Shown here one piece after another: positions 9,201 to 16,687 of a DNA stretch of 50,360 nt. Within the stretch, counting starts at the first letter, position 1; every line of letters begins with the position of its first letter. The notes under the pieces were generated by a model. It was given only the letters and a program-made list of their open reading frames with translations, was not told where the DNA came from and made no database searches. Both the position numbers and the translations under genes were made by a program. The DNA lies in contig JASLGG010000050.1 in the NCBI GenBank assembly GCA_030150265.1, forward strand, positions 1-50,360, given 5' to 3'. Source of the DNA: Protaetiibacter sp. (lineage in GTDB: Bacteria; Actinomycetota; Actinomycetes; Actinomycetales; Microbacteriaceae).

Positions 9201-10268
9201 AACCTCGGGTCATACAACGTCGGTTTCGACGACGTGGCATGGGACGCGGTCGGTTTCCAGCCGCTGCCAGGCAAGCCGACAGATTTCGTCGTCGCGCTTG
9301 GGGATTCCTTCTCGTCCGGTGAGGGCGCCGGGGCGTACCTTCCATGGTCGGATCACGACGGAGCCTCGGTGGCGTCCGGTGAAGCAAAGCGCAATTCGTG
9401 TCATCAGTCCGCAAACTCCTGGATCGGCAAGACCACCCTCCCAGGCTCCAGCTCGACGATCGCGGCGCGATCCAACCCGACATCTCCGAACGGTTCCCTC
9501 GATTTCCACTTCTTGGCGTGTTCCGGTGCGACGGTTAAGAACCTGTTGCCCAAGCAGACGGCGCTCACCGCTGATGGCGCCAACAATCTCGATGGGAGGG
9601 GTGACGCCGGTGCCACGCAAGCAGGGATGCCTACGCAGCTCGATGCCGGGTACCTGGACGACAACACGACACTTGTCACGCTCTCGATCGGCGGGAACGA
9701 TATGCGGTTCGCAGACATCGTGGCCACGTGTGTAGTAGCGCCTACGAGCTGCGATTGGATACCTCTCAGCGGCGATACTCAAGGCGCATACGCTGCAAGC
9801 CTTACCCGTCTGCAACACCCCGACGGTGAGATCGATCAGAGCCTTGACCACTTGCTTTACCTCATCAAGCAACGGGCAAAGAACGCGGTCATCGTCCTGA
9901 TGGGTTACCCCAAGCTTTTCGACTACGGCACATTCTGCGTGAACATCAACCCATCGAACCAGCCCTGGCTCAACGATGTGGCGGAAGAGCTGACCGAGGC
10001 GATGGGCGATGCAGCCGCGCGGGCCAGCACCTCAACCCAGACCGTCGTTTTCGCGGATCCGCAACCGTTCTTCTCCGGTCACAACCTTTGCGAGGCGAGT
10101 ACCGCGATCCTGCCGCTCTGGCCATTCATGACGCCCGGCGACCTCCCCCGGGGGATATTCGGAGACGATGTCGCCCCGTTGTCGCAGCAATCGGTTCACC
10201 CGAGTTCCTATGGGACCACTTTGTACTCTGAGACCCTTGAGGATGCGCTGAATGGTGTCTACCCGTAA
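6258..10268 (+). CDS. Giant secreted protein: lysozyme-like, golvesin-like and SGNH hydrolase domains
   Basis: 1336 residues, exported. The start at 6258 is chosen because MRLFIRSGGRIPRGV then a hydrophobic stretch to NVAAAQ gives a normal Sec signal peptide. Residues about 50-390 have short repeated beta-type segments suggestive of a propeller. From about 485 comes a lytic-transglycosylase-like domain: LVLGVLMQESN (Glu507 as acid) and CGYGVGQITDGM. At about 830-1005 a golvesin-like beta domain (NEWVPIGVFQ, VGFDDVAWD). From about 1010 an SGNH hydrolase: GDSFSSGEG (Ser1017), GGND (Asn1147) and SVHP (His1314). Likely acts on cell-wall or extracellular glycans and esters; the substrate is unknown. 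GC is lower than in the left neighbours. Confidence 0.85.
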   Translation: MRLFIRSGGRIPRGVAIAVAAGVALSGANVAAAQPWASVSDSPPTAAEGIDAAEGVTSESRDAVLGSGWKRSGDTVHVVVGGRDGLAVLGAAEVDGYAWSQLAALPTNDPEADLWISNSCVTSSGRYMVVVYGARTITNSEEGFGSGASAVVVDLSDGAIRDLGTGYSIAYHNPGCGAGDTVALSAKSPEIAGTLVAAIDAASGKVLNSGTVEGQATSAVSDRDGTIYAVASDGIIAMRPEAMPRLLTATNGIAYDVSIDTAGRLGFVSSDGSTASAYTMLPREKTKPTRIATGSVTELGIRSAEGGGFYLAGAGVRVTTSDASIHAVPVAAPDSAISSTGRLVVTAVKPAGIAPAKDGVSESELQAKIEAVATETGRELMFDLGAYEPVSTIGNADVNVRGPFGFARSARQPHMSALGDPHDPVESERWCSVPRNDPANQAYQPKPRQVEWAVDRAVKGELTDARPNNWRGLGMPSYTPQTLFPRVALSGGGTIPPQLVLGVLMQESNMWQASRYTAPGNTGNPLIGNFYGNSSTNIWGIDFSKADCGYGVGQITDGMRISGHDGGTALPYDQQRAIALDYTANIAMSVRMLGQKWNQLKALGITVNNGSASNIENWFAAVWAYNSGLQPSSPAYGNTTGCSPSPTCLSSDGTWGLGWHNNPINPEYPISRLGFLQDDNAIDAANPQRWPYPEKVMGFAAWGLTLVETQWTDSTTRTYPTRVVSSYTLSWWTTDGNRYTVKPPRGTFCKPSVNSCAEGSASPCSFTSLYCFWHGNATWKDCGNNECGFGNERFSSASYPHENDSMSSSALHPKTKESSFLPDCSTPPVAMLVVDDTSHVDARNGSSDASGDECIQQARTGSFQFTFGSADANGSYPAKVDLHQQGGGFNGHFYFAHTQDPTYLSRKVTGTWSLGQSLTNQWTRVWIHLPDYAAWTDSAAYTITYAPGQSQTRYLPQRRYANEWVPIGVFQINGVPTVSLSNLGSYNVGFDDVAWDAVGFQPLPGKPTDFVVALGDSFSSGEGAGAYLPWSDHDGASVASGEAKRNSCHQSANSWIGKTTLPGSSSTIAARSNPTSPNGSLDFHFLACSGATVKNLLPKQTALTADGANNLDGRGDAGATQAGMPTQLDAGYLDDNTTLVTLSIGGNDMRFADIVATCVVAPTSCDWIPLSGDTQGAYAASLTRLQHPDGEIDQSLDHLLYLIKQRAKNAVIVLMGYPKLFDYGTFCVNINPSNQPWLNDVAEELTEAMGDAAARASTSTQTVVFADPQPFFSGHNLCEASTAILPLWPFMTPGDLPRGIFGDDVAPLSQQSVHPSSYGTTLYSETLEDALNGVYP

Positions 10269-10785
10269 ACGACGGCGTGGCCGTGCGGCCGCGCTGGGTG
10301 CGTGCCTCGTCGTGACGCTGGCGCTCACCGGTTGCGCCCACCCAAGTCTGAGGGACGGCGCTATCGACGCGGCGCGCGCGAAGTTCGAGCAGACCCGCGA
10401 CGGGTTGCAGGCGGAGTTGCCGCAACTCCCCGCCACGGACCTCCGGAGCTACATCATCTCCTCGTACGGCCTCGGAGGTGCTGGCTCCTTGATCGGCTGG
10501 ACTCAGGAGGAGCTCCGCACCGCAGGCCTCCAACAGTGGATGGCCTACGTGCTCGACGCCGACACAACGGGAGACATCGCCACCGTGTTGTTCTTCGTGA
10601 GCGGGTTCCACACGGCGGGCAGCGGAGATCTCTACAAGCAGGAATCCGCCTTCACCTGCTTCACCGCCAAGATAGACCTCACAGAGAAGGCCGTGCTCGG
10701 CTACGAAGGCGCACACTGCACAGATGATGTCTACGCCCTGCTCGCTCGCCGCACAGAGTTCGACTTCTCACTGATCGCGCAGTGA
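10252..10785 (+). CDS. Lipoprotein of unknown function
   Basis: 177 residues, not recognised. The N-terminus is strongly basic (STRKRRRGR), then a hydrophobic stretch ending in LALTGC, a lipobox that would anchor the mature protein outside the membrane. The mature part has two Cys (FTCFTAK and AHCTDD) that could pair. It overlaps the giant hydrolase gene by 17 bases in another frame, so it is probably co-translated with it and may be its partner at the cell surface (inference). GTG at 10255 is an alternative start. Confidence 0.7.
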   Translation: MVSTRKRRRGRAAALGACLVVTLALTGCAHPSLRDGAIDAARAKFEQTRDGLQAELPQLPATDLRSYIISSYGLGGAGSLIGWTQEELRTAGLQQWMAYVLDADTTGDIATVLFFVSGFHTAGSGDLYKQESAFTCFTAKIDLTEKAVLGYEGAHCTDDVYALLARRTEFDFSLIAQ

Positions 10786-11013
10786 AACCCCTACATTCGT
10801 TCAAAAGTCAGATCGGCACCTCGCTCACTGGGTCGTGTACCAGATCGGCTGGGTTGAGGCCACTTGGCAAAGAGCCACCATGTCCTGCTCGGTGATCGCA
10901 CTGCTGCAGCGCCCGCGGCGACCTCGGGATATCACCAAAGTTGTATTGCGGCATCGTTTCGACACCTGAACCATGAGAGCAAGTTGGGTTAGGTGACTCG
11001 AAAGGAACCGACA
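10786..11013 (+). other. Intergenic region, no gene seen
   Basis: 228 bases of clearly lower GC than the rest. I see no convincing promoter, RNA gene or terminator. The AAAGGAA at 11001-11007 is the ribosome-binding site of the next gene. Confidence 0.4.
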
Positions 11014-11457
11014 ATGAGAGGTCGTCGAACGAGCAAGGTGCTTGGAGGCATCCTCGTCGCGGGGGCACTTGTGGTGCTTCCTGTGGCGTCCGCGCAGGCG
11101 GCGTCCGCATCCGTCACGGGAACGGTGAACGCGGCCGGTATCGTCTATTGGGGTACCACCTTCCGATACCACGCCGCCGCAGGCACAGTGTCGATGTCGA
11201 ACGTGAACTACCCGACGTGGTGTTCGAGCGGTTCTGGCTTCGAATGCAACTGGCTCAACGCCGGTTTGCGGAACACGTCCAACACCCAGATCACGCAGAC
11301 CGGCTACTACTTTCCGGTGAACACCTACGCTAAGAACTTCGTATTGCCCGGAGGATCGACTGCGATCCCGGCCGGCTCATACGCGATCAACTACGCCGCG
11401 ACGTCGTCGAGCACGGGGCCGTTCCCATGGAGCTGGACCGCGACCTACAACTATTGA
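11014..11457 (+). CDS. Small secreted protein, unknown
   Basis: 147 residues with a classic Sec signal peptide, RRTSKVLGGILVAGALVV then SAQA as cleavage site, leaving about 118 residues. The ATG at 11014 is chosen over an in-frame GTG at 10993 because AAAGGAA sits six bases before it. The mature part is rich in Ser, Thr, Asn, Tyr and Gly, has one Cys pair (TWCSS and FECNW) and ends in WSWTATYNY, so probably a compact beta protein with one disulfide. I do not recognise the family. It lies between lipoprotein genes and upstream of an exporter-like operon. Confidence 0.7.
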   Translation: MRGRRTSKVLGGILVAGALVVLPVASAQAASASVTGTVNAAGIVYWGTTFRYHAAAGTVSMSNVNYPTWCSSGSGFECNWLNAGLRNTSNTQITQTGYYFPVNTYAKNFVLPGGSTAIPAGSYAINYAATSSSTGPFPWSWTATYNY

Positions 11458-11536
11458 CCGTCGCGAGCTTCGCGTGTCTACGATGGGCGAGCCGCAGCGC
11501 ACACGAAAGCGAGACACCTTGCCCCAGCACCCCCGT

Positions 11537-12049
11537 ATGGTTTCGCGCCTCCTGTGCAGTGCGCTCGCGGTGATCGGCGCCATCGGCATGACGGGCTGCT
11601 CCGATCCGCAACCGCGGTACGCCGACCCGCAGGCGGTGCCCGACGGCTACCTGGGCGGCAGCGCGATGGAGCAGGAGTACGAGGCGACGATCGACGCCTT
11701 TCCCTACGCTCTCCCCGAGGGATACGAGTTTCCGGCCTCATTGCCGGATGACATGCTCGCGGGGGTCGGCGAAGGATCCGGAGTTCCGCAGAGTCAGGCG
11801 TACTTCTACTGGTTGTGCGCCTGGGAGGCCGACTACCTGCGGGCATTCGATGCGCGAGATGGCGAGGCGCAGTCCGCGGCGATCGCGATGATCGAGAAGT
11901 TCCCGGAGACGTCCTTCGCCCAGAAGTATTTCGAGGATCCCGACAACGCGTGGTACCAGAACGTCGTCGCCACGGCGAAGCTCGGCGACCCGACAGGTGT
12001 TCGCAACGACCTTGTGGGATGCGCCGGGTTCGGGATCACAGCCCCGTGA
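11537..12049 (+). CDS. Lipoprotein of unknown function
   Basis: About 170 residues, not recognised. From the ATG at 11537 it opens into a lipoprotein signal ending IGMTGC (Cys21). In-frame starts at 11474, 11483 and 11519 (TTG, with a weak AAAGCGAGA before it) would lengthen the basic N-region, and none has a clear ribosome-binding site, so the start is open. The mature part is acidic, with EQEYEATIDAFPYALPEGY, an AYFYWLCAWEADYLRAF helix and a late Cys (LVGCAGFG). Its stop overlaps the next start (GTGA), which ties it to the MacAB-like set downstream. Confidence 0.65.
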   Translation: MVSRLLCSALAVIGAIGMTGCSDPQPRYADPQAVPDGYLGGSAMEQEYEATIDAFPYALPEGYEFPASLPDDMLAGVGEGSGVPQSQAYFYWLCAWEADYLRAFDARDGEAQSAAIAMIEKFPETSFAQKYFEDPDNAWYQNVVATAKLGDPTGVRNDLVGCAGFGITAP

Positions 12050-12858
12050 GCCGATCGTCGTCGGCGCGTGCGATTCTGGCCATGCCGATCCTCATGGCCG
12101 TCTTGCTGGTGGCATGCTCGCCGCTGACGCCCGCCGAGAACGACGCACCGACCACACCCCCTGCCGAAGAGCCCACCGTGGAGGCGGCGATCGGCGACAT
12201 TGTCCCCGTGGTGACCTTCGACGCTGTGGTCATGTCGCCCACCGTGTTCCAAGTCACCGCGTGGGCCGACGGTCGGCTCACGACCGAGGCGAAGCAGCTT
12301 GCAATCCAGCCCGAAGACGGCGACCTCATCACCATCAGCTTCGACGAGCGGTATCAGGATCTCACCCCGTTCCTCGACGACGGCGCGACGGTGGCACGGG
12401 GCCAGCCGATCGCAAGCATCTCGTTCGGCGGCCTCGTTCTTCGAGCGGCCGTCGCACCCGCCGACGAGCTACGGTTTCTCGAGCATCCGGTATCGGCGCG
12501 CGCGGAGCTGACAGGTGCCAGCGGCCCATTCGATTGCAGGCTGCTGGACCCGGTCCCCTCGCTCGAATCCGGTTCGGCGTTCATCGCATGCGCCATCCCC
12601 GCAGATGTGAGGGCGATCGCAGGCCTCTCGGGAGTGCTGGCAGTCCGGTTCGCGAGCGTCGAAGCGGTGGTCACGCTCCCGCTCTCGGCGGTCTCCGGGG
12701 GCCAAGACCGCGGCGAAGTGCTCAAGAAGACCGCCGACGGATTCGTCGTCACCCCCGTCGAGCTCGGGGCAAGCGATGGCTCCCGAATAGAGATCGTCTC
12801 CGGACTGACCGCCGGCGATGTCGTTCGTGTTCCCGGGCCGGGCCTTCTCGATGGGTGA
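12046..12858 (+). CDS. Short lipoprotein adaptor of a MacA-like ABC system
   Basis: 270 residues. The GTG in the GTGA overlap starts a lipoprotein signal (MAVLLVAC, Cys24). The C-terminal half resembles the beta-barrel and proximal parts of HlyD/MacA-type adaptors: FLDDGATVARGQPIASI is the lipoyl-type hairpin, VVTLPLSAV and GLTAGDVVRVPG the C-terminal pieces. It lacks any long helical hairpin, as does the 323-residue paralogue at 47533-48504. It would sit outside the membrane next to the permease at 13558. Role in export, or in sensing, is inferred from context only. Confidence 0.7.
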   Translation: MSRSSSARAILAMPILMAVLLVACSPLTPAENDAPTTPPAEEPTVEAAIGDIVPVVTFDAVVMSPTVFQVTAWADGRLTTEAKQLAIQPEDGDLITISFDERYQDLTPFLDDGATVARGQPIASISFGGLVLRAAVAPADELRFLEHPVSARAELTGASGPFDCRLLDPVPSLESGSAFIACAIPADVRAIAGLSGVLAVRFASVEAVVTLPLSAVSGGQDRGEVLKKTADGFVVTPVELGASDGSRIEIVSGLTAGDVVRVPGPGLLDG

Positions 12859-13561
12859 CGACACACGTAGCGTGCCGGTGATCGAGGCCGCAGGGGTAGG
12901 GAAGCGACAGCCGGATGGGCATCCCATTCTTCGGAGCATCGACCTTACGATCGATACGGGTACCTCCGTCGCGCTGGTGGGGCGTTCGGGCTCGGGCAAG
13001 ACGACTCTGCTCAGCTGCCTCGGTCTTCTCGACCACTTCGACCGTGGTGACTATCGACTGATGGGGCGATCGATCGCGTCAGCAGGTCGATCGGAACGCG
13101 ACCGCATCCGCGGGCGTGACATCGGATTCGTCTTCCAGAAGTTCTTCCTCTTGCCCCACCTCTCGGTACTCGAGAACGTGGTGGCGTCGTTCCGCTTCCT
13201 CGACGACCGGTCTATGCGTCTCGCACGCCGACAGGCCCGCGATGCGCTCGCGACCGTCGGCCTCGCCGCCCACGTTCATCGTCGCCCGGGGCAGCTCTCC
13301 GGAGGCGAGCAACAGCGGGTGGCAGTCGCGCGCGCGATCGCCAAAGAACCGAAGCTGATCCTTGCCGACGAGCCGACAGGATCGCTCGACCAAACCACAG
13401 GCGCCCTCGTCATCGAGTTGCTGATGACGCATGTGCGCGAGCACGGTGCGGCGCTGATCACTGTCACCCATGACCCGGTGCTCGCCCGAGGTTTCGACCG
13501 CACGCTCGAACTGCGCAACGGCGAGATCGCACCCATAACCATTGCAGCGCCGTCGATATGA
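12851..13561 (+). CDS. MacB/LolD-type ABC transporter ATP-binding protein
   Basis: 236 residues with Walker A GRSGSGKTT, Q-loop FVFQKFFLLPHLSV, signature LSGGEQQR, Walker B LILADEPTGSLD and ITVTHD. These fit the ATPases paired with FtsX/MacB-type permeases. The ATG at 12851 lies inside the last codons of the adaptor (8-base overlap) and has no good ribosome-binding site, so translation is probably coupled. A start at 12818 is possible but would add residues unlike the family. Its stop overlaps the permease ATG. Confidence 0.9.
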   Translation: MGDDTRSVPVIEAAGVGKRQPDGHPILRSIDLTIDTGTSVALVGRSGSGKTTLLSCLGLLDHFDRGDYRLMGRSIASAGRSERDRIRGRDIGFVFQKFFLLPHLSVLENVVASFRFLDDRSMRLARRQARDALATVGLAAHVHRRPGQLSGGEQQRVAVARAIAKEPKLILADEPTGSLDQTTGALVIELLMTHVREHGAALITVTHDPVLARGFDRTLELRNGEIAPITIAAPSI

Positions 13562-14727
13562 AGCTCTCAATTCTCGTGATCGCCTTCCAGGGCGTGCGCA
13601 GTCACCCGCTCAGAAGCGCGCTCGCGATCGTCAGCCTGGGCATCGGCGTCGTCGGGGTGGTGACTATGGCGGCCGCCGCGTCGACGGTTGCCGACTCCAT
13701 CCAGCAAAAGGCGCTGATGGCGGGGGGCCCGGTGGCTACGTTCGAGGTCACAGTGGAAGCCAAGGGACGATTCGTCCCCGACCTCCTGACCGCGGTTGCG
13801 AACGACCTCCAGCAACAGGACCCGAGCATCCGCGTCTCGCGAGGCGGGACCGCTGACGGCCTCACTGCTCTCATCGATGGCGAGCCGACCTCTGCAGAGG
13901 TCTCCTTCATCGAAGCAGGCCTCCGTGAGATCCGTCCAATGGTTCTCACCAGTGGCAGCTGGATCGACGACCAACCCCGCCTGGTGCCGTTCGCCGTGGT
14001 AAATCGGGCATTGGTGCTGCACGGAACAGGGCTGGGCGAACACGCGCTGCTCTCCGGTGCCGACCATACACCGCTGCCTGTCGCCGTCGTAGGGACGGTC
14101 GACGACGGAACGACGACTCCGCGGATGTACATCAGCATCGCCAGCGCACGAGACTGGGTCGCCATCCGAGGAGCCTCCTTCCACGAGTCGCTCACGGTTT
14201 CCGCGCCGGGTCTCACGCCGGAAGCCACCCGCGCACGACTGAACGAGCTCAGCGCCATGACGGACGTCCCCGCCGCCTGGGCGGTGCGCCGAACCGACAC
14301 CCTCAGCGATTTCGCGGACTCCCTCAGAGCAACACGCTCCAGCTTCGCGATCGTCGGGTACCTCGGGCTGCTCACGGCAATCATCGCGATCGGCAACCTC
14401 GGCCTCAGCACGGTGAGAGAACGCGCCGCAGAGCTGTCGGTCCGTCGCGCATTGGGCGCCGGCAGCTCCGACATCCTGCTGATCATGCTCGTCGAATCGG
14501 GAATCATGGGGGTGCTTGCGGGGCTCCTCGCGATCCCGAGCTCGATGCTCCTGTACTCCACGATAGGGAACGCGTTCAACGCGCCGTTCGGCGTCGCCCT
14601 GCCGCCGTACCCTCTCGAGTACGCGGTCGTGGGCTTCGCGGTCGGACTCGGCGCCTCTCTACTCGCGGGAGCCGTGCCGGCGATACGCTCGGCAACGCTC
14701 CCCATCGCGACGTTCAGCCGCGAGTGA
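13558..14727 (+). CDS. MacB/FtsX-type ABC transporter permease
   Basis: 389 residues with the family layout: one N-terminal membrane helix after PLRSALAIVSLGIGVVG, a large extracellular domain (about 45-260), then three C-terminal helices (YLGLLTAIIAIGNLGLSTV, IMLVESGIMGVLAGLLAI, YAVVGFAVGLGASLLAG). VRRALGAGSSDIL is the usual coupling block. It forms a three-gene unit with adaptor 12046 and ATPase 12851. Such mechanotransmission systems export small molecules or peptides, or resist them; the substrate is unknown. GC is lower than in core genes nearby. Confidence 0.88.
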   Translation: MKLSILVIAFQGVRSHPLRSALAIVSLGIGVVGVVTMAAAASTVADSIQQKALMAGGPVATFEVTVEAKGRFVPDLLTAVANDLQQQDPSIRVSRGGTADGLTALIDGEPTSAEVSFIEAGLREIRPMVLTSGSWIDDQPRLVPFAVVNRALVLHGTGLGEHALLSGADHTPLPVAVVGTVDDGTTTPRMYISIASARDWVAIRGASFHESLTVSAPGLTPEATRARLNELSAMTDVPAAWAVRRTDTLSDFADSLRATRSSFAIVGYLGLLTAIIAIGNLGLSTVRERAAELSVRRALGAGSSDILLIMLVESGIMGVLAGLLAIPSSMLLYSTIGNAFNAPFGVALPPYPLEYAVVGFAVGLGASLLAGAVPAIRSATLPIATFSRE

Positions 14728-14770
14728 GCAGCCCGAACCCCCACTCCACGAGCGATTCTCCACCTGCTGT

Positions 14771-14776
14771 TACATT
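14771..14776 (+). promoter_or_regulatory. Possible -10 box of the LuxR-type gene
   Basis: TACATT fits TAnnnT in a relatively AT-rich patch 27 bases before the ATG at 14803. No -35 and no ribosome-binding site are seen. Confidence 0.3.
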
Positions 14777-14802
14777 TCGCTCGTATCCGCAACTACTCAT
14801 AT

Positions 14803-15429
14803 ATGGGCGCAGAGAGCGGCAGATCGGACATCGGTGGTCGAGTGGGGCTGCTGGTTGCAAACGACATCGTGAGGGCGGGCATCCGATCGGTGCTCGATGG
14901 CGCACGGGAGTTCGACGAGGTCTGCGTCATCGACGACACTCGAACACCTCGTGATGCCGTGGATACCGACCTCGATGCCATCATCGTGGATCTGGAGCTC
15001 CCCGGATCGACCCTCACCGAGCTGCTCACCCGGGCGCGTGAGACAGCGCCGGATGCCGGTGTTCTGGGGCTGTGCCGGATCGCGAATCCACGACTCACCG
15101 GAACGCTCACGACGCGGGGTTTCCGTGCCGTCATCGATCTACGGACAAGCGCCAGCGAGCTGGTCGACGCGGTGCGCAACGTCATGTCGCCGAAGGAACT
15201 CGCTTCTCTGCCCTCGAAAATCGGCTCAACTCGCGAGGCGGAGTTGAGTGTGAAGGAGCACGAAGTGCTCCTTCACCTCGCCGCCGGCAAGACGAACAAA
15301 GCGATCGGGATACTGCTCGACATTGCTGAGGGCACGGTCAAGCGCCACACCAACAGCATCTACCGGAAGTTGAACGTGATCTCCCGCACGCATGCTGTGC
15401 TCGAAGCACAGCGCCGCGGATACAGCTGA
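14803..15429 (+). CDS. LuxR/NarL-type regulator with degenerate receiver domain
   Basis: 208 residues. The C-terminal HTH is intact: LSVKEHEVLLHLAAGKTNKA, then TVKRHTNSIYRKL, the LuxR recognition region. The N-terminal receiver is eroded. The acidic pair is Asn20-Asp21, the phosphoacceptor Asp63 (IIVDLELPG) is kept, but the switch Thr is Cys91 and the conserved Lys is Asp112. No histidine kinase lies nearby. It follows the MacAB-like operon by 75 bases on the same strand and is the likely local regulator (inference). It ends 16 bases from a convergent gene. Confidence 0.85.
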   Translation: MGAESGRSDIGGRVGLLVANDIVRAGIRSVLDGAREFDEVCVIDDTRTPRDAVDTDLDAIIVDLELPGSTLTELLTRARETAPDAGVLGLCRIANPRLTGTLTTRGFRAVIDLRTSASELVDAVRNVMSPKELASLPSKIGSTREAELSVKEHEVLLHLAAGKTNKAIGILLDIAEGTVKRHTNSIYRKLNVISRTHAVLEAQRRGYS

Positions 15430-15445
15430 GTCGTGCACGGGGCCG

Positions 15446-16687
15446 CTAGAAGTACGTGCGCACGACGTCGACGATGCGATATTCGGCGTCGACGAGCGGG
15501 ATCGCGCGCCACTTGTCGAAGGCCGTGCACGGGTGCGAGATGCCGAGGCACACGAGGTCGCCGGGGCGCAGCTCGAGACTGGGCTCCGGGTGCAGGTAGG
15601 CGTGCTGGTCGTCGAGCCTCGCCACCTCGACGAGTCCCCGGATGTCGCGCTCCTGGCCCGGGCTCGCCGCGGGGCGCAGGCGCAGCGGCACCGGCATCCC
15701 GGAGTCCGCCGGTGCGTCGCGACGACCGAAGCCGGCGAGGGCGAGCCCCGGCTCGGGTGCCGACACCACCTGCGCCCACAGCTCGAGCGCCGCGTCGAGG
15801 CGCCCCTCCTCGGGGATGCGGACGAAAGGCGTGCGCTCGCGGTAGATGCCGTCGTCGTGGCTCAGATAGGCGCCGCTGCGCAGCACGGCACGGACGCCCA
15901 CGGATGCCGCCCAGCCCGCGTCGAACGCCTCCGCCACGAGGTCGAACCACGCGCTGCCGCCCGCCGTGACGATCGCGCCCTCGGCGAGCAGGCCGGCGCC
16001 GCGGAGCTGCTCGGCGATCGCGCGCACGCCGCGCAGGTAGGCGCGCACGGCATCCGGCTCCGTGAGACCGCCCTCGTACCCGGAGACGCCCGCGAGCGCG
16101 ACGCCGACGGTTCCCGCGACGAGCTCGGCGAGCGAGCGAGCCCGAGCGGCGTCGCGCACGCCGGTGCGACCGCCGGGGTAGCCGATGTCGAGGAGCACGG
16201 GCAGCCCGCCCGCGAGCCCCGCGTCGCGTCCGGCGCGCGCGGCCGCCTCCACGCCCTCCGGCGAGTCGACGAGGCACGCGAACCAGAACCCCGGGTCACC
16301 CGCGAGCTCGCCCGCCGCCCAGGCGAGCGCCGTCGCATCCAGCAGCTCGTGCGCGAGCAGCACGCGCCGCACCCCCGCGGCCCGCGCCACGTGCGCCTGC
16401 TGCGCGGTCGCGACCGTGATGCCCCAGGCGCCCGCCGCGAGCTGGCGCGCGAACAGCGCGGGCGCCATGCTCGTCTTGCCGTGCGGCGCGAAGTCGAGCC
16501 CGTGCCGCGCGCAGAACGCCGCGAGCGAGGCGAGGTTCGTCTCGAGCGCATCCTGTCGCAGCACCATGGCGGGCCAGCTGATCGATCCGTCGAAGAGCGC
16601 GTGCCCCTCCCGCACGTACTCCTCGGCCGTGCGCGCGCCGCCCACGGGCCAGAGCGCCTTGTCGTGCGGTGCCACGGTGTCCTGCAT
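15446..16687 (-). CDS. PLP-dependent D-amino-acid deaminase (D-serine dehydratase-like)
   Basis: 413 residues, fold-type III PLP enzyme of the D-threonine aldolase/D-serine dehydratase group. FAPHGKTSMAP carries the Schiff-base Lys71. The C-terminal ISHPCTAFDKW gives His385 and Cys387, the zinc pair of eukaryotic-type D-serine dehydratases. Predicted reaction: D-Ser or D-Thr to ammonia and 2-oxo acid through an enamine. The ATG shares its A with the stop of the deacylase gene upstream (TGATG), so the two are co-translated. Amino acid deaminase is the usual annotation. Confidence 0.88.
   Translation of the reverse strand: MQDTVAPHDKALWPVGGARTAEEYVREGHALFDGSISWPAMVLRQDALETNLASLAAFCARHGLDFAPHGKTSMAPALFARQLAAGAWGITVATAQQAHVARAAGVRRVLLAHELLDATALAWAAGELAGDPGFWFACLVDSPEGVEAAARAGRDAGLAGGLPVLLDIGYPGGRTGVRDAARARSLAELVAGTVGVALAGVSGYEGGLTEPDAVRAYLRGVRAIAEQLRGAGLLAEGAIVTAGGSAWFDLVAEAFDAGWAASVGVRAVLRSGAYLSHDDGIYRERTPFVRIPEEGRLDAALELWAQVVSAPEPGLALAGFGRRDAPADSGMPVPLRLRPAASPGQERDIRGLVEVARLDDQHAYLHPEPSLELRPGDLVCLGISHPCTAFDKWRAIPLVDAEYRIVDVVRTYF

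Noticed and set aside
11014..11457. Lactococcin-972-type bacteriocin
   Set aside because: The gene context was suggestive, but the mature sequence lacks the Trp/Tyr/Gly-rich pattern of that family and the ABC permease is of the MacB type with no DUF1430-like partner.
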